A stretch of DNA of 7,462 nucleotides from JBGTKH01 sp041744735. Lineage in GTDB: Bacteria > Planctomycetota > Planctomycetia > Pirellulales > Pirellulaceae. Numbering within the stretch: the first letter of the stretch is position 1; each line of letters begins with the position of its first letter. The notes below the pieces were generated by a model. It worked only from the letters and a program-made list of their open reading frames with translations. It made no database searches and was not told where the DNA came from. The stretch covers positions 1-7,462 of the forward strand of contig JBGTKH010000572.1 in assembly GCA_041744735.1 (NCBI GenBank), read 5' to 3'. A program made the translations under genes and the position numbers. This document shows positions 1 through 6,421 of the stretch, piece after piece.

Positions 1-2
1 TG

Positions 3-665
3 TTAGTGGATGAGGCGACGGTCGCACGCCACACGCCCGACGCCCTGCCCGTGACGCTATCGGCCGGCGCGCCGCTCGTACGCAGCGAAATCGACGTCGT
101 GTTGCGAGCCCGCGCCGTCCCGCTGTCGCCGCATGGCACGCGGCCGCCAACCGCCGTCGACGATCCGACGTTTACATCGCCTGAGACTCCCTCGCCCGAC
201 CACTTATCTCTCGGAATTAAGCCGGCCGAGCCTCAGCCCGAATCGAACTTCACCCCGCCGCCCATTGCGACCACCGAGCACGCACAAACACCGCACGTAG
301 CTCGAACCGAACCGCCTCCGGTGCCGAAACCCGTGGCCGAGCAAGTCTCGCCGCCGTCGATTGCTTCCACTCAAACGCCAGGCGCCGAAACCGATGTGCC
401 GCAGCGCAAACTGTACAGCCCCGAGCCCCAGTATCCCGCCGACGCGCTGGCCGCGCGGCAAACCGGCCGCGTCGTACTGCGCGTGCAGATCGCCGCCGAC
501 GGCCGCGTGACCAGCGTCTCCGTCCATCGCTCCAGCAACGTCCCATCGCTCGACCAAGCCGCCCTCGCCGCCGTCCGCCAATGGCGCTTCACCCCCGCCC
601 TGCGCAACAACACCCCGATCCCCACCGAAATCGCCGTCCCCATCCGCTTCGAGATCGAAGATTAG
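3..665 (+). CDS. TonB-family energy transducer, C-terminal part (5' end off window)
   Basis: This is the C-terminal portion of a TonB-like protein, which links the inner-membrane proton motive force to outer-membrane receptors. The reading frame is open to the left edge (codon 3-5 is TTA), so the GTG at 6 is probably not the real start. The N-terminal membrane anchor expected of the family is not visible. Counting from that GTG, residues of about 45-130 are a low-complexity stretch rich in Pro, Thr, Glu and Ala, typical of the periplasm-spanning linker. Residues of about 135-217 match the TonB C-terminal domain pattern: YSPEPQYPADALA, then GRVVLRVQIAADGRV, then LDQAALAAVRQWRFTPA, and finally VPIRFEIED just before the stop. 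The gene ends 244 nt before the next likely start and has no evident link to the cas genes. The family call is firm; which receptor or system it serves cannot be told. Confidence 0.88.
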   Translation, partial: LVDEATVARHTPDALPVTLSAGAPLVRSEIDVVLRARAVPLSPHGTRPPTAVDDPTFTSPETPSPDHLSLGIKPAEPQPESNFTPPPIATTEHAQTPHVARTEPPPVPKPVAEQVSPPSIASTQTPGAETDVPQRKLYSPEPQYPADALAARQTGRVVLRVQIAADGRVTSVSVHRSSNVPSLDQAALAAVRQWRFTPALRNNTPIPTEIAVPIRFEIED

Positions 666-681
666 AGGGCAGTCCTCGGTA

Positions 682-766
682 GTGGCACATTTTGGTAGCC
701 GAAGTCGTGAGACTTCGGAAGTGTCACATTTTGGTAGCCGAAGTCGTGAGACTTCGGAAGTGTCAC
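682..766 (+). repeat. Two tandem 39-bp palindrome-bearing units plus a 7-nt third start
   Basis: Units 682-720 and 721-759 match at 38 of 39 positions; the only difference is G at 685 versus T at 724. A third copy begins at 760 (gtgtcac) and diverges after 7 nt. Each unit contains the perfect hairpin ccgaagtc-gtga-gacttcgg (699-718 and 738-757), an 8-bp stem closed by a GTGA loop, which would be a GNRA tetraloop in RNA. No T-run follows either hairpin, so an intrinsic terminator is not supported. The layout resembles dispersed REP-type palindromes, and I recall similar motifs in planctomycete genomes. The units directly abut with no unique spacer between them, so this is not a CRISPR array. 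Lying just after the TonB-family stop, the hairpins could stabilise that transcript's 3' end, but this is inference. Confidence 0.85.
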
Positions 767-778
767 CACTTCCGCTAC
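755..778 (-). repeat. Opposite-strand compensated variant of the palindrome
   Basis: Read on the minus strand from 778 to 755 this is gtagcggaagtggtgacact followed by tccg. Aligned to the plus-strand core beginning gtagccgaagtc, it differs at four positions. Those four form two stem pairs in which C-G has become G-C, so an 8-bp stem with the same GTGA loop is fully kept. The copy overlaps the second tandem unit by 3 nt (755-757). The flanking gtagc (734-738) and gctac (774-778) are also complementary, so the whole block 734-778 could fold as one closing stem over two hairpins. Compensated changes suggest that the structure is selected, or that two subfamilies of one repeat are present. Confidence 0.75.
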
Positions 779-896
779 GGCAACTTGTACCACTACCTAG
801 TCCTTTCGTGCCTTGAAATAGGCAGCCATTTCCAATACCGTGTATTGTGTGGCATGACGGTAAGGTAACATGCCCCCGCCATCGACCAGCAAGAAC
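779..896. other. Intergenic stretch with no recognisable element
   Basis: Between the palindrome cluster and the Shine-Dalgarno of the next gene I see no RNA gene, terminator or further repeat. A TTGAAA at 813-818 resembles a -35 box, but no good -10 sits at a suitable distance (TACCGT at 836 matches only three of six positions). A GTG at 847 opens the downstream frame early but has no ribosome-binding sequence. Confidence 0.4.
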
Positions 897-901
897 AGGA
901 G
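897..901 (+). promoter_or_regulatory. Shine-Dalgarno deciding the start at 910
   Basis: AGGAG lies 8 nt before the ATG at 910. It favours that ATG over the in-frame GTG at 847, which would add 21 residues and has no comparable upstream sequence. Confidence 0.7.
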
Positions 902-909
902 TCACCGCG

Positions 910-1368
910 ATGCAAGGCGTGAGCGATGAACTGGCGACGTTGTACGCCAAGCATTGTGATGCGGACATAACGGAGCATCACACAGAAGCGATGGCATGTC
1001 GCGACGTTCAGTCGATCTTGGGCGTCGGGGTTCTTTACTTCAACGACATCCGCAAACGTCACGCCGAGTGGTTCGGGCAAGTCGAGAGCAAGTCCATCTC
1101 CTATCGGGTCGAAGACGCCGAGCGACTGGCCGGCGAATTCTCCAAATGGAAAGCAGCCACCGAATTCTGGCTGCCCATCGTCGAACACTTCGAGCGACAA
1201 GGTTACCAGGTCGAGTACGCGACGCCGATCCGCCAGTACTACGAGCAAGTCCGTCGTTCGGACCTGAACGTCCGCGAATCTCTGGCTGCCTACGAGCGGC
1301 TTGACAAGACGGGCGGCCTGCCGTGGGAAGAAGTGTACGCGGGACTCAAGCGGCGTCACGCTTCGTAG
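910..1368 (+). CDS. Hypothetical protein, 152 residues
   Basis: I do not recognise this protein. The ATG at 910 is chosen for its well-placed AGGAG. The product is soluble-looking, with no signal peptide or membrane segment. It is charged and rich in aromatic residues, with patches such as VLYFNDIRKRHAEWF (residues 41-55) and WKAATEFWLPIVEHFERQGY (80-99), which look mostly helical. The C-terminal part (about 120-149) reads DLNVRESLAAYERLDK and then PWEEVYAGLKRR. It faintly recalls the short helical tails of type II antitoxins, but no DNA-binding motif or adjacent toxin is apparent, so no function is assigned. The coding sequence looks genuine, with a clear start signal and composition like its neighbours. 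Its end overlaps the end of the convergent minus-strand pseudogene by 13 bp. It is separated from cas3 by that pseudogene, so membership in the cas operon is unlikely. Confidence 0.7.
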   Translation: MQGVSDELATLYAKHCDADITEHHTEAMACRDVQSILGVGVLYFNDIRKRHAEWFGQVESKSISYRVEDAERLAGEFSKWKAATEFWLPIVEHFERQGYQVEYATPIRQYYEQVRRSDLNVRESLAAYERLDKTGGLPWEEVYAGLKRRHAS

Positions 1369-1569
1369 TGCGGATCGTCGACGATTAATTTTCTTTCTGC
1401 CACGATGCGGCGCAGATAAACAATCTGCTTCTCGTGATCGCATCGCACGTGCAAATAAAACTCGTACTTGTACGGTGTTCAATTCGTCGATCACGTGCCC
1501 CGGAAGTGGAAACCCCGGTTCTTCGAGCGTTGCCCGAACCTCCTCGTCAGCATGAATCCGATAGGCCAT
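1356..1569 (-). pseudogene. Small hypothetical protein gene with an apparent frameshift
   Basis: On the minus strand, an ATG at 1569-1567 follows the Shine-Dalgarno AGGAAG by about 8 nt. It encodes 32 residues beginning MAYRIHADEEVRATLEEPGF and ending VIDELNT at 1474. In the same frame the reading then turns into basic, unconvincing sequence and runs on antisense to the plus-strand gene. Skipping the single base at 1473 gives a 38-residue continuation starting YKYEFYLHVRCDHEKQIVYL and ending IVDDPHYEA, with a TGA stop at 1358-1356. The restored 70-residue protein has credible composition throughout and ends sensibly. The C-terminal frame has a stop just upstream of the junction (about 1479-1481), so it cannot be read alone from the ATG. 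I do not recognise the family. A sequencing error, a real disabling mutation or a programmed +1 shift are all possible; the first two are more likely. Confidence 0.6.
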
Positions 1570-1614
1570 CGCCGCGCTTCCTAGACAAGAATTAGCTTGC
1601 CTTTCCATTTACCC

Positions 1615-1623
1615 TGTGATAAC
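1615..1623 (+). promoter_or_regulatory. Possible extended -10 promoter for the cas operon
   Basis: TGTGATAAC combines an extended TGn with GATAAC, which matches four of six positions of the sigma-70 -10 box. TTGCCT at 1597-1602 could be a -35, with a short 15-nt spacer. It lies 33-41 nt upstream of the cas3 ATG in the 86-bp region between cas3 and the divergent minus-strand gene. This is sequence resemblance only. Confidence 0.3.
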
Positions 1624-1642
1624 CTATCGGCTAATCCAATTC

Positions 1643-1649
1643 GAGGGGG
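1643..1649 (+). promoter_or_regulatory. Shine-Dalgarno of cas3
   Basis: GAGGGGG ends 6 nt before the ATG at 1656. It supports that start and therefore the unusual proline-rich N-terminus of the product. Confidence 0.65.
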
Positions 1650-1655
1650 CAGTTC

Positions 1656-3950
1656 ATGAGCCCGCCAAACCCAATTCGCCCGCCCACCGAACCGCCGGCC
1701 CCCACTACCGCCGCGCCTATCAACGCTCGAACCTTCTACGCCCACACTCTTCCCGGTGCGCGGCCGGAAAATTGGGAGCGATTGGAGGAGCACCTTGAAA
1801 ATGTTGCTCGATTGGCGCAGGGATTTGCGAACGCATGGGATGCTGGCGATTGGGGCTATATCATCGGGTTGTGGCACGATCTTGGAAAATTCTCCGCCGA
1901 GTTCCAGGCGTACTTGTATCGTGCCAATGGCTTCGAGGCACACCTCGAAGAGTTCACCGGTCGCGTCGATCACTCCACCGCCGGCGCGCAGCATGCCGTT
2001 AATGCGTTAGCAAATGTAGGACGCATACTGGCCTATTGCATCGCCGGTCATCACGCCGGACTGCCTGATACAGCGGCTGTTGCGGGACAGAGCGGACTGG
2101 ACCAGAGACTCAAGAAAGTCATACCACAAATCGCGGCCGCCCCGCCGGAAATCCTCGCACCTCCCGCTCTATCCCCGCCGCGACTCACGCTTGATCATGG
2201 TGACGCCAAGCGGGGTGCATTTCAACTGGCGTTGTTTTGTCGAATGCTGTTTTCGTGTCTCGTCGATGCAGATTTTTTGGCCACGGAATCGTTCTTGTCG
2301 CCGGACAAAACAGCAACAAGGTCGAGAGCATTTGCAACGCTGGCGGAACTTCAAGAGGCGCTAGACGACCATCTTGCACAGCTTGCCGCGGGAGTCGAGC
2401 GAAATCACGTCTATGAGTGCCGACAGGAGATTCTGGCCGCTTGCCGAGCGGCCGCGACGTCTGCCCCTGGGCTCTTCTCCTTGACGGTGCCCACAGGCGG
2501 TGGCAAAACGCTGGCGTCGTTGGCCTTTGCGATACTGCATGCTCAGCAACATGGGTTCGAACGAATCATCTTCGCAATTCCATTTACAAGCATCATCGAG
2601 CAAACAGCACAAGTATTCCGCGCAGTCTTCAAAACCTTCGGTGACGATGTCGTTCTTGAACATCACTGCAATCTCGATCCCGAACAGGAAACCCCGTATT
2701 CGCGGCTGGCCAAGGAAAACTGGGACGCGCCGGTCGTCGTGACGACCAATGTGCAATTCTTCGAGTCGCTATTCGCCGCGGGAACGTCCCGATGCCGCAA
2801 ACTTCACAGAATCGCCCGCAGCGTGGTGATCCTCGATGAAGCTCAAACACTGCCGGTCGAACTGTTGCGCCCCTGTTTGGCTGTATTGCGTGAACTGGCA
2901 GCCGACTATCACTGTTCCATCATCTTGTGCACCGCGACTCAGCCGGCAATCACGCGGCGAAATAATTTTCCGATTGGGCTGGAAAGCGTCCGCGAGATCA
3001 TTCCCGAACCACGGCAGCTATACGCCCGGATGAATCGTGTTCGGGTACAGCATCTCGGCAAGCTCGGCGATGATGAACTGCTGCAGCATCTACGGCGGCA
3101 CGACCGCTTCCTATGCATCGTCAATACCCGTGGACATGCGGCACGGCTGTTCTGCGGACTATACGAAACCCTTTCGTCGCGCGAGCAGAATGGGACGTTT
3201 CACTTGAGCACCCTGATGTGCGGCCAGCATCGCTCCAAAGTGATTCGCACGATTCGAAAGCAACTAACGGACGGCAAACCATGTCGCGTAATCAGCACCC
3301 AATTGGTCGAGGCGGGCGTGGACCTCGATTTTCCTGTGGTGTTTCGCGCACTGGCCGGAGTCGATTCCATCGCCCAGGCGGCCGGCCGATGCAATCGCGA
3401 AGGGAAGCAAGCAAGCGGCGACGTCTACGTCTTCGAGCCGCGTGACATCCGCCTGCGCGGCTTCCTTGCGGCGACGGCAAATTCGACGGCCGAATTGATG
3501 CCCGACTTTGACGACTTGCTGAGCCTTGACGCTGTCGAGCGTTACTTTCAGCTTCACTACTGGAAGCACGCGGACCGCTGCGACAGCAAGGCAATCATGG
3601 ACCTCTTCCAAAGTCCCCAAAAGATGCTGTTCCAATTCCGCACCGCGGAACGCCAGTTTCGCATGATCGACGACGCATCACAGCCGGTGATCGTTCCGTG
3701 GGGAAAGGACGGCAAACGCTTAATTCGAGAAATCCGGCAAGACGAGCCGCCGGACTGGCGCATCAAACGAAAACTCCAGCGTTACGTCGTCCCGGTCTAC
3801 GAACAGTTCTATCGGCAGATGCTGGGAAGCGACGTTGCGGTCTACCACGACTGCTATGCGGTGCTGACCAACGAAGCCATGTACGACGAGAAACTCGGCT
3901 TGTGCCTCGACCGCGCAGGTTACCGCGAACCCGAATCACTAATCGTTTGA
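1656..3950 (+). CDS. cas3: CRISPR-associated nuclease-helicase Cas3 (type I-C)
   Basis: Cas3 is recruited by Cascade to an R-loop and unwinds and degrades target DNA using ATP. The 764-residue product has an N-terminal HD nuclease and a C-terminal superfamily 2 helicase. HD-domain residues visible are H46, H74-D75 (LWHDLGKF), D105-H106 (VDHSTAGAQH), H132-H133 (GHHAGLPD) and D204-D206. Helicase motifs are Walker A TGGGKT (280-285), motif II DEAQ (394-397), motif III TAT (426-428), motif V near 547-564 (STQLVEAGVDLDFP) and motif VI QAAGRCNREG (574-583). DEAQ in place of DEAH is, to my knowledge, common in this Cas3 subgroup and not a defect. Residues 3-21 are a Pro/Thr/Ala-rich extension before the first recognisable sequence. 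All motifs and the length agree with a full, active enzyme. It is the first gene of the operon, 58 nt before cas5c; that gap holds only the next Shine-Dalgarno (AGGA, 3997-4000). Confidence 0.96.
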   Translation: MSPPNPIRPPTEPPAPTTAAPINARTFYAHTLPGARPENWERLEEHLENVARLAQGFANAWDAGDWGYIIGLWHDLGKFSAEFQAYLYRANGFEAHLEEFTGRVDHSTAGAQHAVNALANVGRILAYCIAGHHAGLPDTAAVAGQSGLDQRLKKVIPQIAAAPPEILAPPALSPPRLTLDHGDAKRGAFQLALFCRMLFSCLVDADFLATESFLSPDKTATRSRAFATLAELQEALDDHLAQLAAGVERNHVYECRQEILAACRAAATSAPGLFSLTVPTGGGKTLASLAFAILHAQQHGFERIIFAIPFTSIIEQTAQVFRAVFKTFGDDVVLEHHCNLDPEQETPYSRLAKENWDAPVVVTTNVQFFESLFAAGTSRCRKLHRIARSVVILDEAQTLPVELLRPCLAVLRELAADYHCSIILCTATQPAITRRNNFPIGLESVREIIPEPRQLYARMNRVRVQHLGKLGDDELLQHLRRHDRFLCIVNTRGHAARLFCGLYETLSSREQNGTFHLSTLMCGQHRSKVIRTIRKQLTDGKPCRVISTQLVEAGVDLDFPVVFRALAGVDSIAQAAGRCNREGKQASGDVYVFEPRDIRLRGFLAATANSTAELMPDFDDLLSLDAVERYFQLHYWKHADRCDSKAIMDLFQSPQKMLFQFRTAERQFRMIDDASQPVIVPWGKDGKRLIREIRQDEPPDWRIKRKLQRYVVPVYEQFYRQMLGSDVAVYHDCYAVLTNEAMYDEKLGLCLDRAGYREPESLIV

Positions 3951-4008
3951 AGTTAGGAACACGTGGTCACTTGTCTGTAATGCCCGGCAGCCATTAAGGA
4001 ATCCCGAC

Positions 4009-4674
4009 ATGCCTACGCCAACGCTCAACGTTCGCATCATAGTTCGCGGTGAATTCGCCTGCTTCACTCGCCCCGAGATGAAAGTCGAGCGTGTCAGCTA
4101 TGACGTGATGACTCCGTCTGCGGCGCGCGGTATCTTGGAAGCCATCTACTGGAAGCCGCAGATTGCGTGGGTCATCGACCGGTTGCACGTGATGCGGCTG
4201 ATCCGTTTTACCAATCTCCGCCGCAACGAAGTCAAGCAGAAGATTCCTGCCGGCACCGTGAAGACTGCGATGAAGTCTGGTGGTGGGCGGTTGGGGTTGT
4301 ACGTGGATGAAGGCGACAACCGCCAACAGCGGGCCGCCACGCTGCTGCGCGACGTGGAGTACGTGATTGAAGCCCATTTCGATTTGCTCGACTCCAGCGA
4401 TCCGCCGGTCAAGCATTTCGAGATGTTCAAGCGGCGGGCCGAGAAGGGGCAGTGCTTTCATCGGCCGTATCTCGGGTGCCGCGAGTTTCCCGCGGAGTTT
4501 GAATGGCTTGACGGCGACCCGCCCGCTTCGCCACTGCGCGGCATGCGGGAACTAGGCTACATGCTTCACGACGTCGACTATCGGAACGGTATGACGCCGC
4601 GGTTTTTCCGCGCCACGATGATCGATGGAATAATTGATGTCCCGCCCTTTTTGTCTGCGGAGGTGCGCCAATGA
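4009..4674 (+). CDS. cas5c: Cas5c (Cas5d), Cascade subunit and pre-crRNA endoribonuclease
   Basis: In type I-C systems Cas5c replaces Cas6: it cuts the pre-crRNA within each repeat and stays bound to the 5' handle in Cascade. The 221-residue product has a Cas5-like beginning (LNVRIIVRGEFACFTRPEMK) and the family stretch PSAARGILEAIYWKPQIAWV (36-55). Y47 in this stretch probably corresponds to the catalytic Tyr of the Bacillus halodurans enzyme. K135-H136 in VKHFEMFKRR probably matches its Lys-His pair; this is aligned by eye. LRDVEYVIEAHF (113-124) and the LGCREFPAEFEW region (155-166) are also typical. The ATG at 4009 follows AGGA by 8 nt. The stop overlaps the cas8c start as ATGA, which suggests translational coupling. 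No cas6 is seen in the window, consistent with this role. Confidence 0.94.
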   Translation: MPTPTLNVRIIVRGEFACFTRPEMKVERVSYDVMTPSAARGILEAIYWKPQIAWVIDRLHVMRLIRFTNLRRNEVKQKIPAGTVKTAMKSGGGRLGLYVDEGDNRQQRAATLLRDVEYVIEAHFDLLDSSDPPVKHFEMFKRRAEKGQCFHRPYLGCREFPAEFEWLDGDPPASPLRGMRELGYMLHDVDYRNGMTPRFFRATMIDGIIDVPPFLSAEVRQ

Positions 4675-6416
4675 TTTTGCAATCGCTGGACCAATACTAC
4701 ACGCGGCTCGAAGACGATCCCGAGATCGACGTGGCGCCCTTCGGGTTCAGCCGCCAAAAAATCGCGTTTCGCGTCAACCTGAATTCCGATGGATCGCTGC
4801 ACGGCATCGAAGACGTGCGTCGCCAGGAAGGCAGCAATCTCGTGCCGGTCGCGATGATCGTTCCGGGAGGAGCGAAGCCGTCCGGGGCCGGCATCAATCC
4901 CAATTTCCTTTGGGACAACGCGGCGTACATGCTGGGCTTCAAACCCGACGACCCCAAGCCCGAGCGTACGGCGCAATCCTTCGCCGCTTTCAAAAAACGT
5001 CATTGTGATTTGGAAGAGGAAATCGGCGATGACGAGTTTTCCGCCGTTTGCCGATTCCTCGCAACTTGGGATCCGGCCCGAGCAAGCGATTTTCCGTTCC
5101 TTGCAGAGTTAACCAGTGGTTTCGGCGTCTTTCGTTTGCGCGCCGCGCAGCACCACGTTCACGATCGCGACAAAGTACTTGCGCATTGGAGGCGCCAGTT
5201 AAACCCCGGTGACGATCACGAGCAGGCGGCTGTTGGGCAGTGTCTGATTAGCGGGGACACGACAGTGCTGGCACGACTTCACGAGCCGAAGATCAAGGGC
5301 GTCATGGGCGCTCAAACCTCGGGAGCCGCGATTGTCTCGTTCAACCTCGATGCCTTCGAATCCTACGGCAAGCTGCAAAGTTTCAACGCGCCCGTCGGCC
5401 AAATGTCGGCGTTTCGCTATGCGACGGCGCTGAACCATTTGCTACGCGCGGGCAGCAAACAGCGTTTGCAAATTGGGGACGCGACCACCGTTTTCTGGAC
5501 GGAGAAGCCGACAGCGGCCGAGCAGTTCATGAGCTTTGTGTTCGACACGGGAGCGGCTGAGGACGAAGGGCTCAGGACGCAACTGCACACGCTGCTATCG
5601 CAGATTTCCTCCGGGAACTACCCGCATGAACTCGGCGACCCCAACACGGCGTTTTTTGTGCTTGGCTTGTCACCCAATGCCTCGCGTCTGTCGGTTCGCT
5701 TCTGGCACGAGAGCACGTTGCGCGACATCGTCACTCAACTCGCCAAGCACTTTGATGACTTGGCTATCGACCGTACGCAGCGCGATCCACCGTTCCCGGC
5801 CCTCTGGCAAATCCTGCGCGAAACGGCGCGCGAGTCGAAGGACATTCCTCCTTTACTCTCCGGCGCGCTAATGCGTGCGGTGCTCAGTGGCACGCCCTAC
5901 CCGAATAGTCTTTACGGCGCCGTCCTGCGCCGGATTCGCGCAGATCGACAAGTTCGCTATCTGCGCGCCGCGATCCTGAAAGCCTGTCTAAATCGCAATA
6001 CTCGTCACCGTATCAATCCCTTACAGAAGGAGTTGCCGATGTCACTCGATCCCGATCGACCCGAGCCGGCGTATCACATGGGGCGCTTGTTCGCGGCCTT
6101 GGAAAAAGCGCAAGAGGACGCCCTGCCCGGCATCAACGACACGATTAAAGATCGCTATTTCGGCGCGGCTTCGGCAACGCCAGCCAGTGTCTTTCCGCGA
6201 CTGATCCGGCTGAGCCAGCATCATTTGGGCAAGCTCGAAAAGCCGTCTCGCATCTATCACGAAAAGCGGATTCAAGAAATCTGCCAGCGAATCGACTCGT
6301 TCCGGCCGCATCTCAACCTGCAGGATCAAGGTCTGTTCGCCATCGGCTATTACCACCAACGACAAGACATTTTCTCAAAGAAAACGGATTCCAACAGCAT
6401 TCAAGAACAGGAGTGA
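4671..6416 (+). CDS. cas8c: Cas8c (Csd1), large subunit of type I-C Cascade
   Basis: Cas8c recognises the PAM and helps open target DNA within Cascade. The 581-residue length is usual for the family. The N-terminal domain starts around PFGFSRQKIAFRVNL (23-37). The family hallmark lies at about 191-260: CLISGDTTVLARLHEPKIKG, then AQTSGAAIVSFN, then DAFESYGKLQSFNAPVG, then FRYATALNHLL. The C-terminal 125 residues form a helical region that is probably also made as a separate protein from an internal start (separate entry). A strong Shine-Dalgarno CGGAGG (4658-4663) sits 7 nt before the ATG, and the gene overlaps cas5c by 4 nt. No frameshift, internal stop or missing block is evident. Confidence 0.95.
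   Translation: MILQSLDQYYTRLEDDPEIDVAPFGFSRQKIAFRVNLNSDGSLHGIEDVRRQEGSNLVPVAMIVPGGAKPSGAGINPNFLWDNAAYMLGFKPDDPKPERTAQSFAAFKKRHCDLEEEIGDDEFSAVCRFLATWDPARASDFPFLAELTSGFGVFRLRAAQHHVHDRDKVLAHWRRQLNPGDDHEQAAVGQCLISGDTTVLARLHEPKIKGVMGAQTSGAAIVSFNLDAFESYGKLQSFNAPVGQMSAFRYATALNHLLRAGSKQRLQIGDATTVFWTEKPTAAEQFMSFVFDTGAAEDEGLRTQLHTLLSQISSGNYPHELGDPNTAFFVLGLSPNASRLSVRFWHESTLRDIVTQLAKHFDDLAIDRTQRDPPFPALWQILRETARESKDIPPLLSGALMRAVLSGTPYPNSLYGAVLRRIRADRQVRYLRAAILKACLNRNTRHRINPLQKELPMSLDPDRPEPAYHMGRLFAALEKAQEDALPGINDTIKDRYFGAASATPASVFPRLIRLSQHHLGKLEKPSRIYHEKRIQEICQRIDSFRPHLNLQDQGLFAIGYYHQRQDIFSKKTDSNSIQEQE
6027..6032 (+). promoter_or_regulatory. Internal Shine-Dalgarno for Cas11c inside cas8c
   Basis: AAGGAG lies 6 nt upstream of an ATG at 6039 that is in frame with cas8c (codon 457). 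It is as strong as the signals used by the operon's annotated genes, which is unexpected inside a coding region unless it is used. Confidence 0.8.
6039..6416 (+). CDS. cas11c: Cas11c small subunit from an internal start within cas8c
   Basis: Type I-C Cascade contains a small subunit, Cas11c, translated from an internal start within cas8c; this is established experimentally for type I-C systems. Here the ATG at 6039 follows AAGGAG with ideal spacing, is in frame, and would give 125 residues, close to the usual size. The product begins MSLDPDRPEPAYHMGRLFAA. It looks almost entirely helical (LEKAQEDALPG, FPRLIRLSQHHLGKLEK, RIQEICQRIDSF), as expected of the bundle that lines the Cascade belly and contacts the non-target strand. 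It shares its stop with cas8c. The next in-frame Met (codon 470 of cas8c) lacks a comparable Shine-Dalgarno. Conventional gene prediction would miss this product because it is nested in the same frame. Confidence 0.82.
   Translation: MSLDPDRPEPAYHMGRLFAALEKAQEDALPGINDTIKDRYFGAASATPASVFPRLIRLSQHHLGKLEKPSRIYHEKRIQEICQRIDSFRPHLNLQDQGLFAIGYYHQRQDIFSKKTDSNSIQEQE
6409..6413 (+). promoter_or_regulatory. Shine-Dalgarno deciding the cas7c start at 6422
   Basis: AGGAG at the very end of cas8c lies 8 nt before the ATG at 6422. The alternative GTG at 6413, three codons upstream, would overlap this site and be left without a ribosome-binding sequence. Confidence 0.7.
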
Positions 6417-6421
6417 AAGCC

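Noticed and set aside
699..757. Rho-independent terminators downstream of the TonB-family gene.
   Set aside because: The hairpins are perfect but no T-rich tract follows either of them.
682..766. Possible CRISPR array, because two near-identical units of CRISPR-like length (39 bp) contain a palindrome near cas genes.
   Set aside because: The units abut directly with no variable spacers, only two copies exist, and an inverted variant follows. This is a palindromic tandem repeat.
890..902. The 13-nt string caagaacaggagt occurs both here and at 6402-6414, each just before a start codon.
   Set aside because: One shared 13-mer is not surprising in a window this size, and both copies contain a Shine-Dalgarno. 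At the second site it also encodes the end of Cas8c.
204..968. Long minus-strand open frame containing a repeated SEVSRLRLPK peptide.
   Set aside because: The repeated peptide is just the translated 39-bp repeat, and the rest is antisense to the TonB-family coding region. There is no start signal and no family resemblance.
793..1608. A single 271-residue minus-strand protein.
   Set aside because: Only its beginning (from 1569) looks like protein; beyond about 1473 it is antisense to the plus-strand gene. The frameshifted 70-residue reading explains the region better.
2837..2848. DEAQ instead of DEAH in Cas3 motif II as a sign of an inactive helicase.
   Set aside because: All other motifs are intact, and DEAQ is, to my knowledge, frequent in this Cas3 subgroup.
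3951..4008. A hidden small gene or internal promoter in the cas3-cas5c gap.
   Set aside because: The 58 nt contain only the cas5c Shine-Dalgarno and no convincing promoter boxes or coding frame.
6413..6421. GTG start for cas7c overlapping the cas8c stop.
   Set aside because: It lacks a ribosome-binding site and would overlap AGGAG, which is ideally placed for the ATG at 6422. The family sequence also begins at MTHRYDF.
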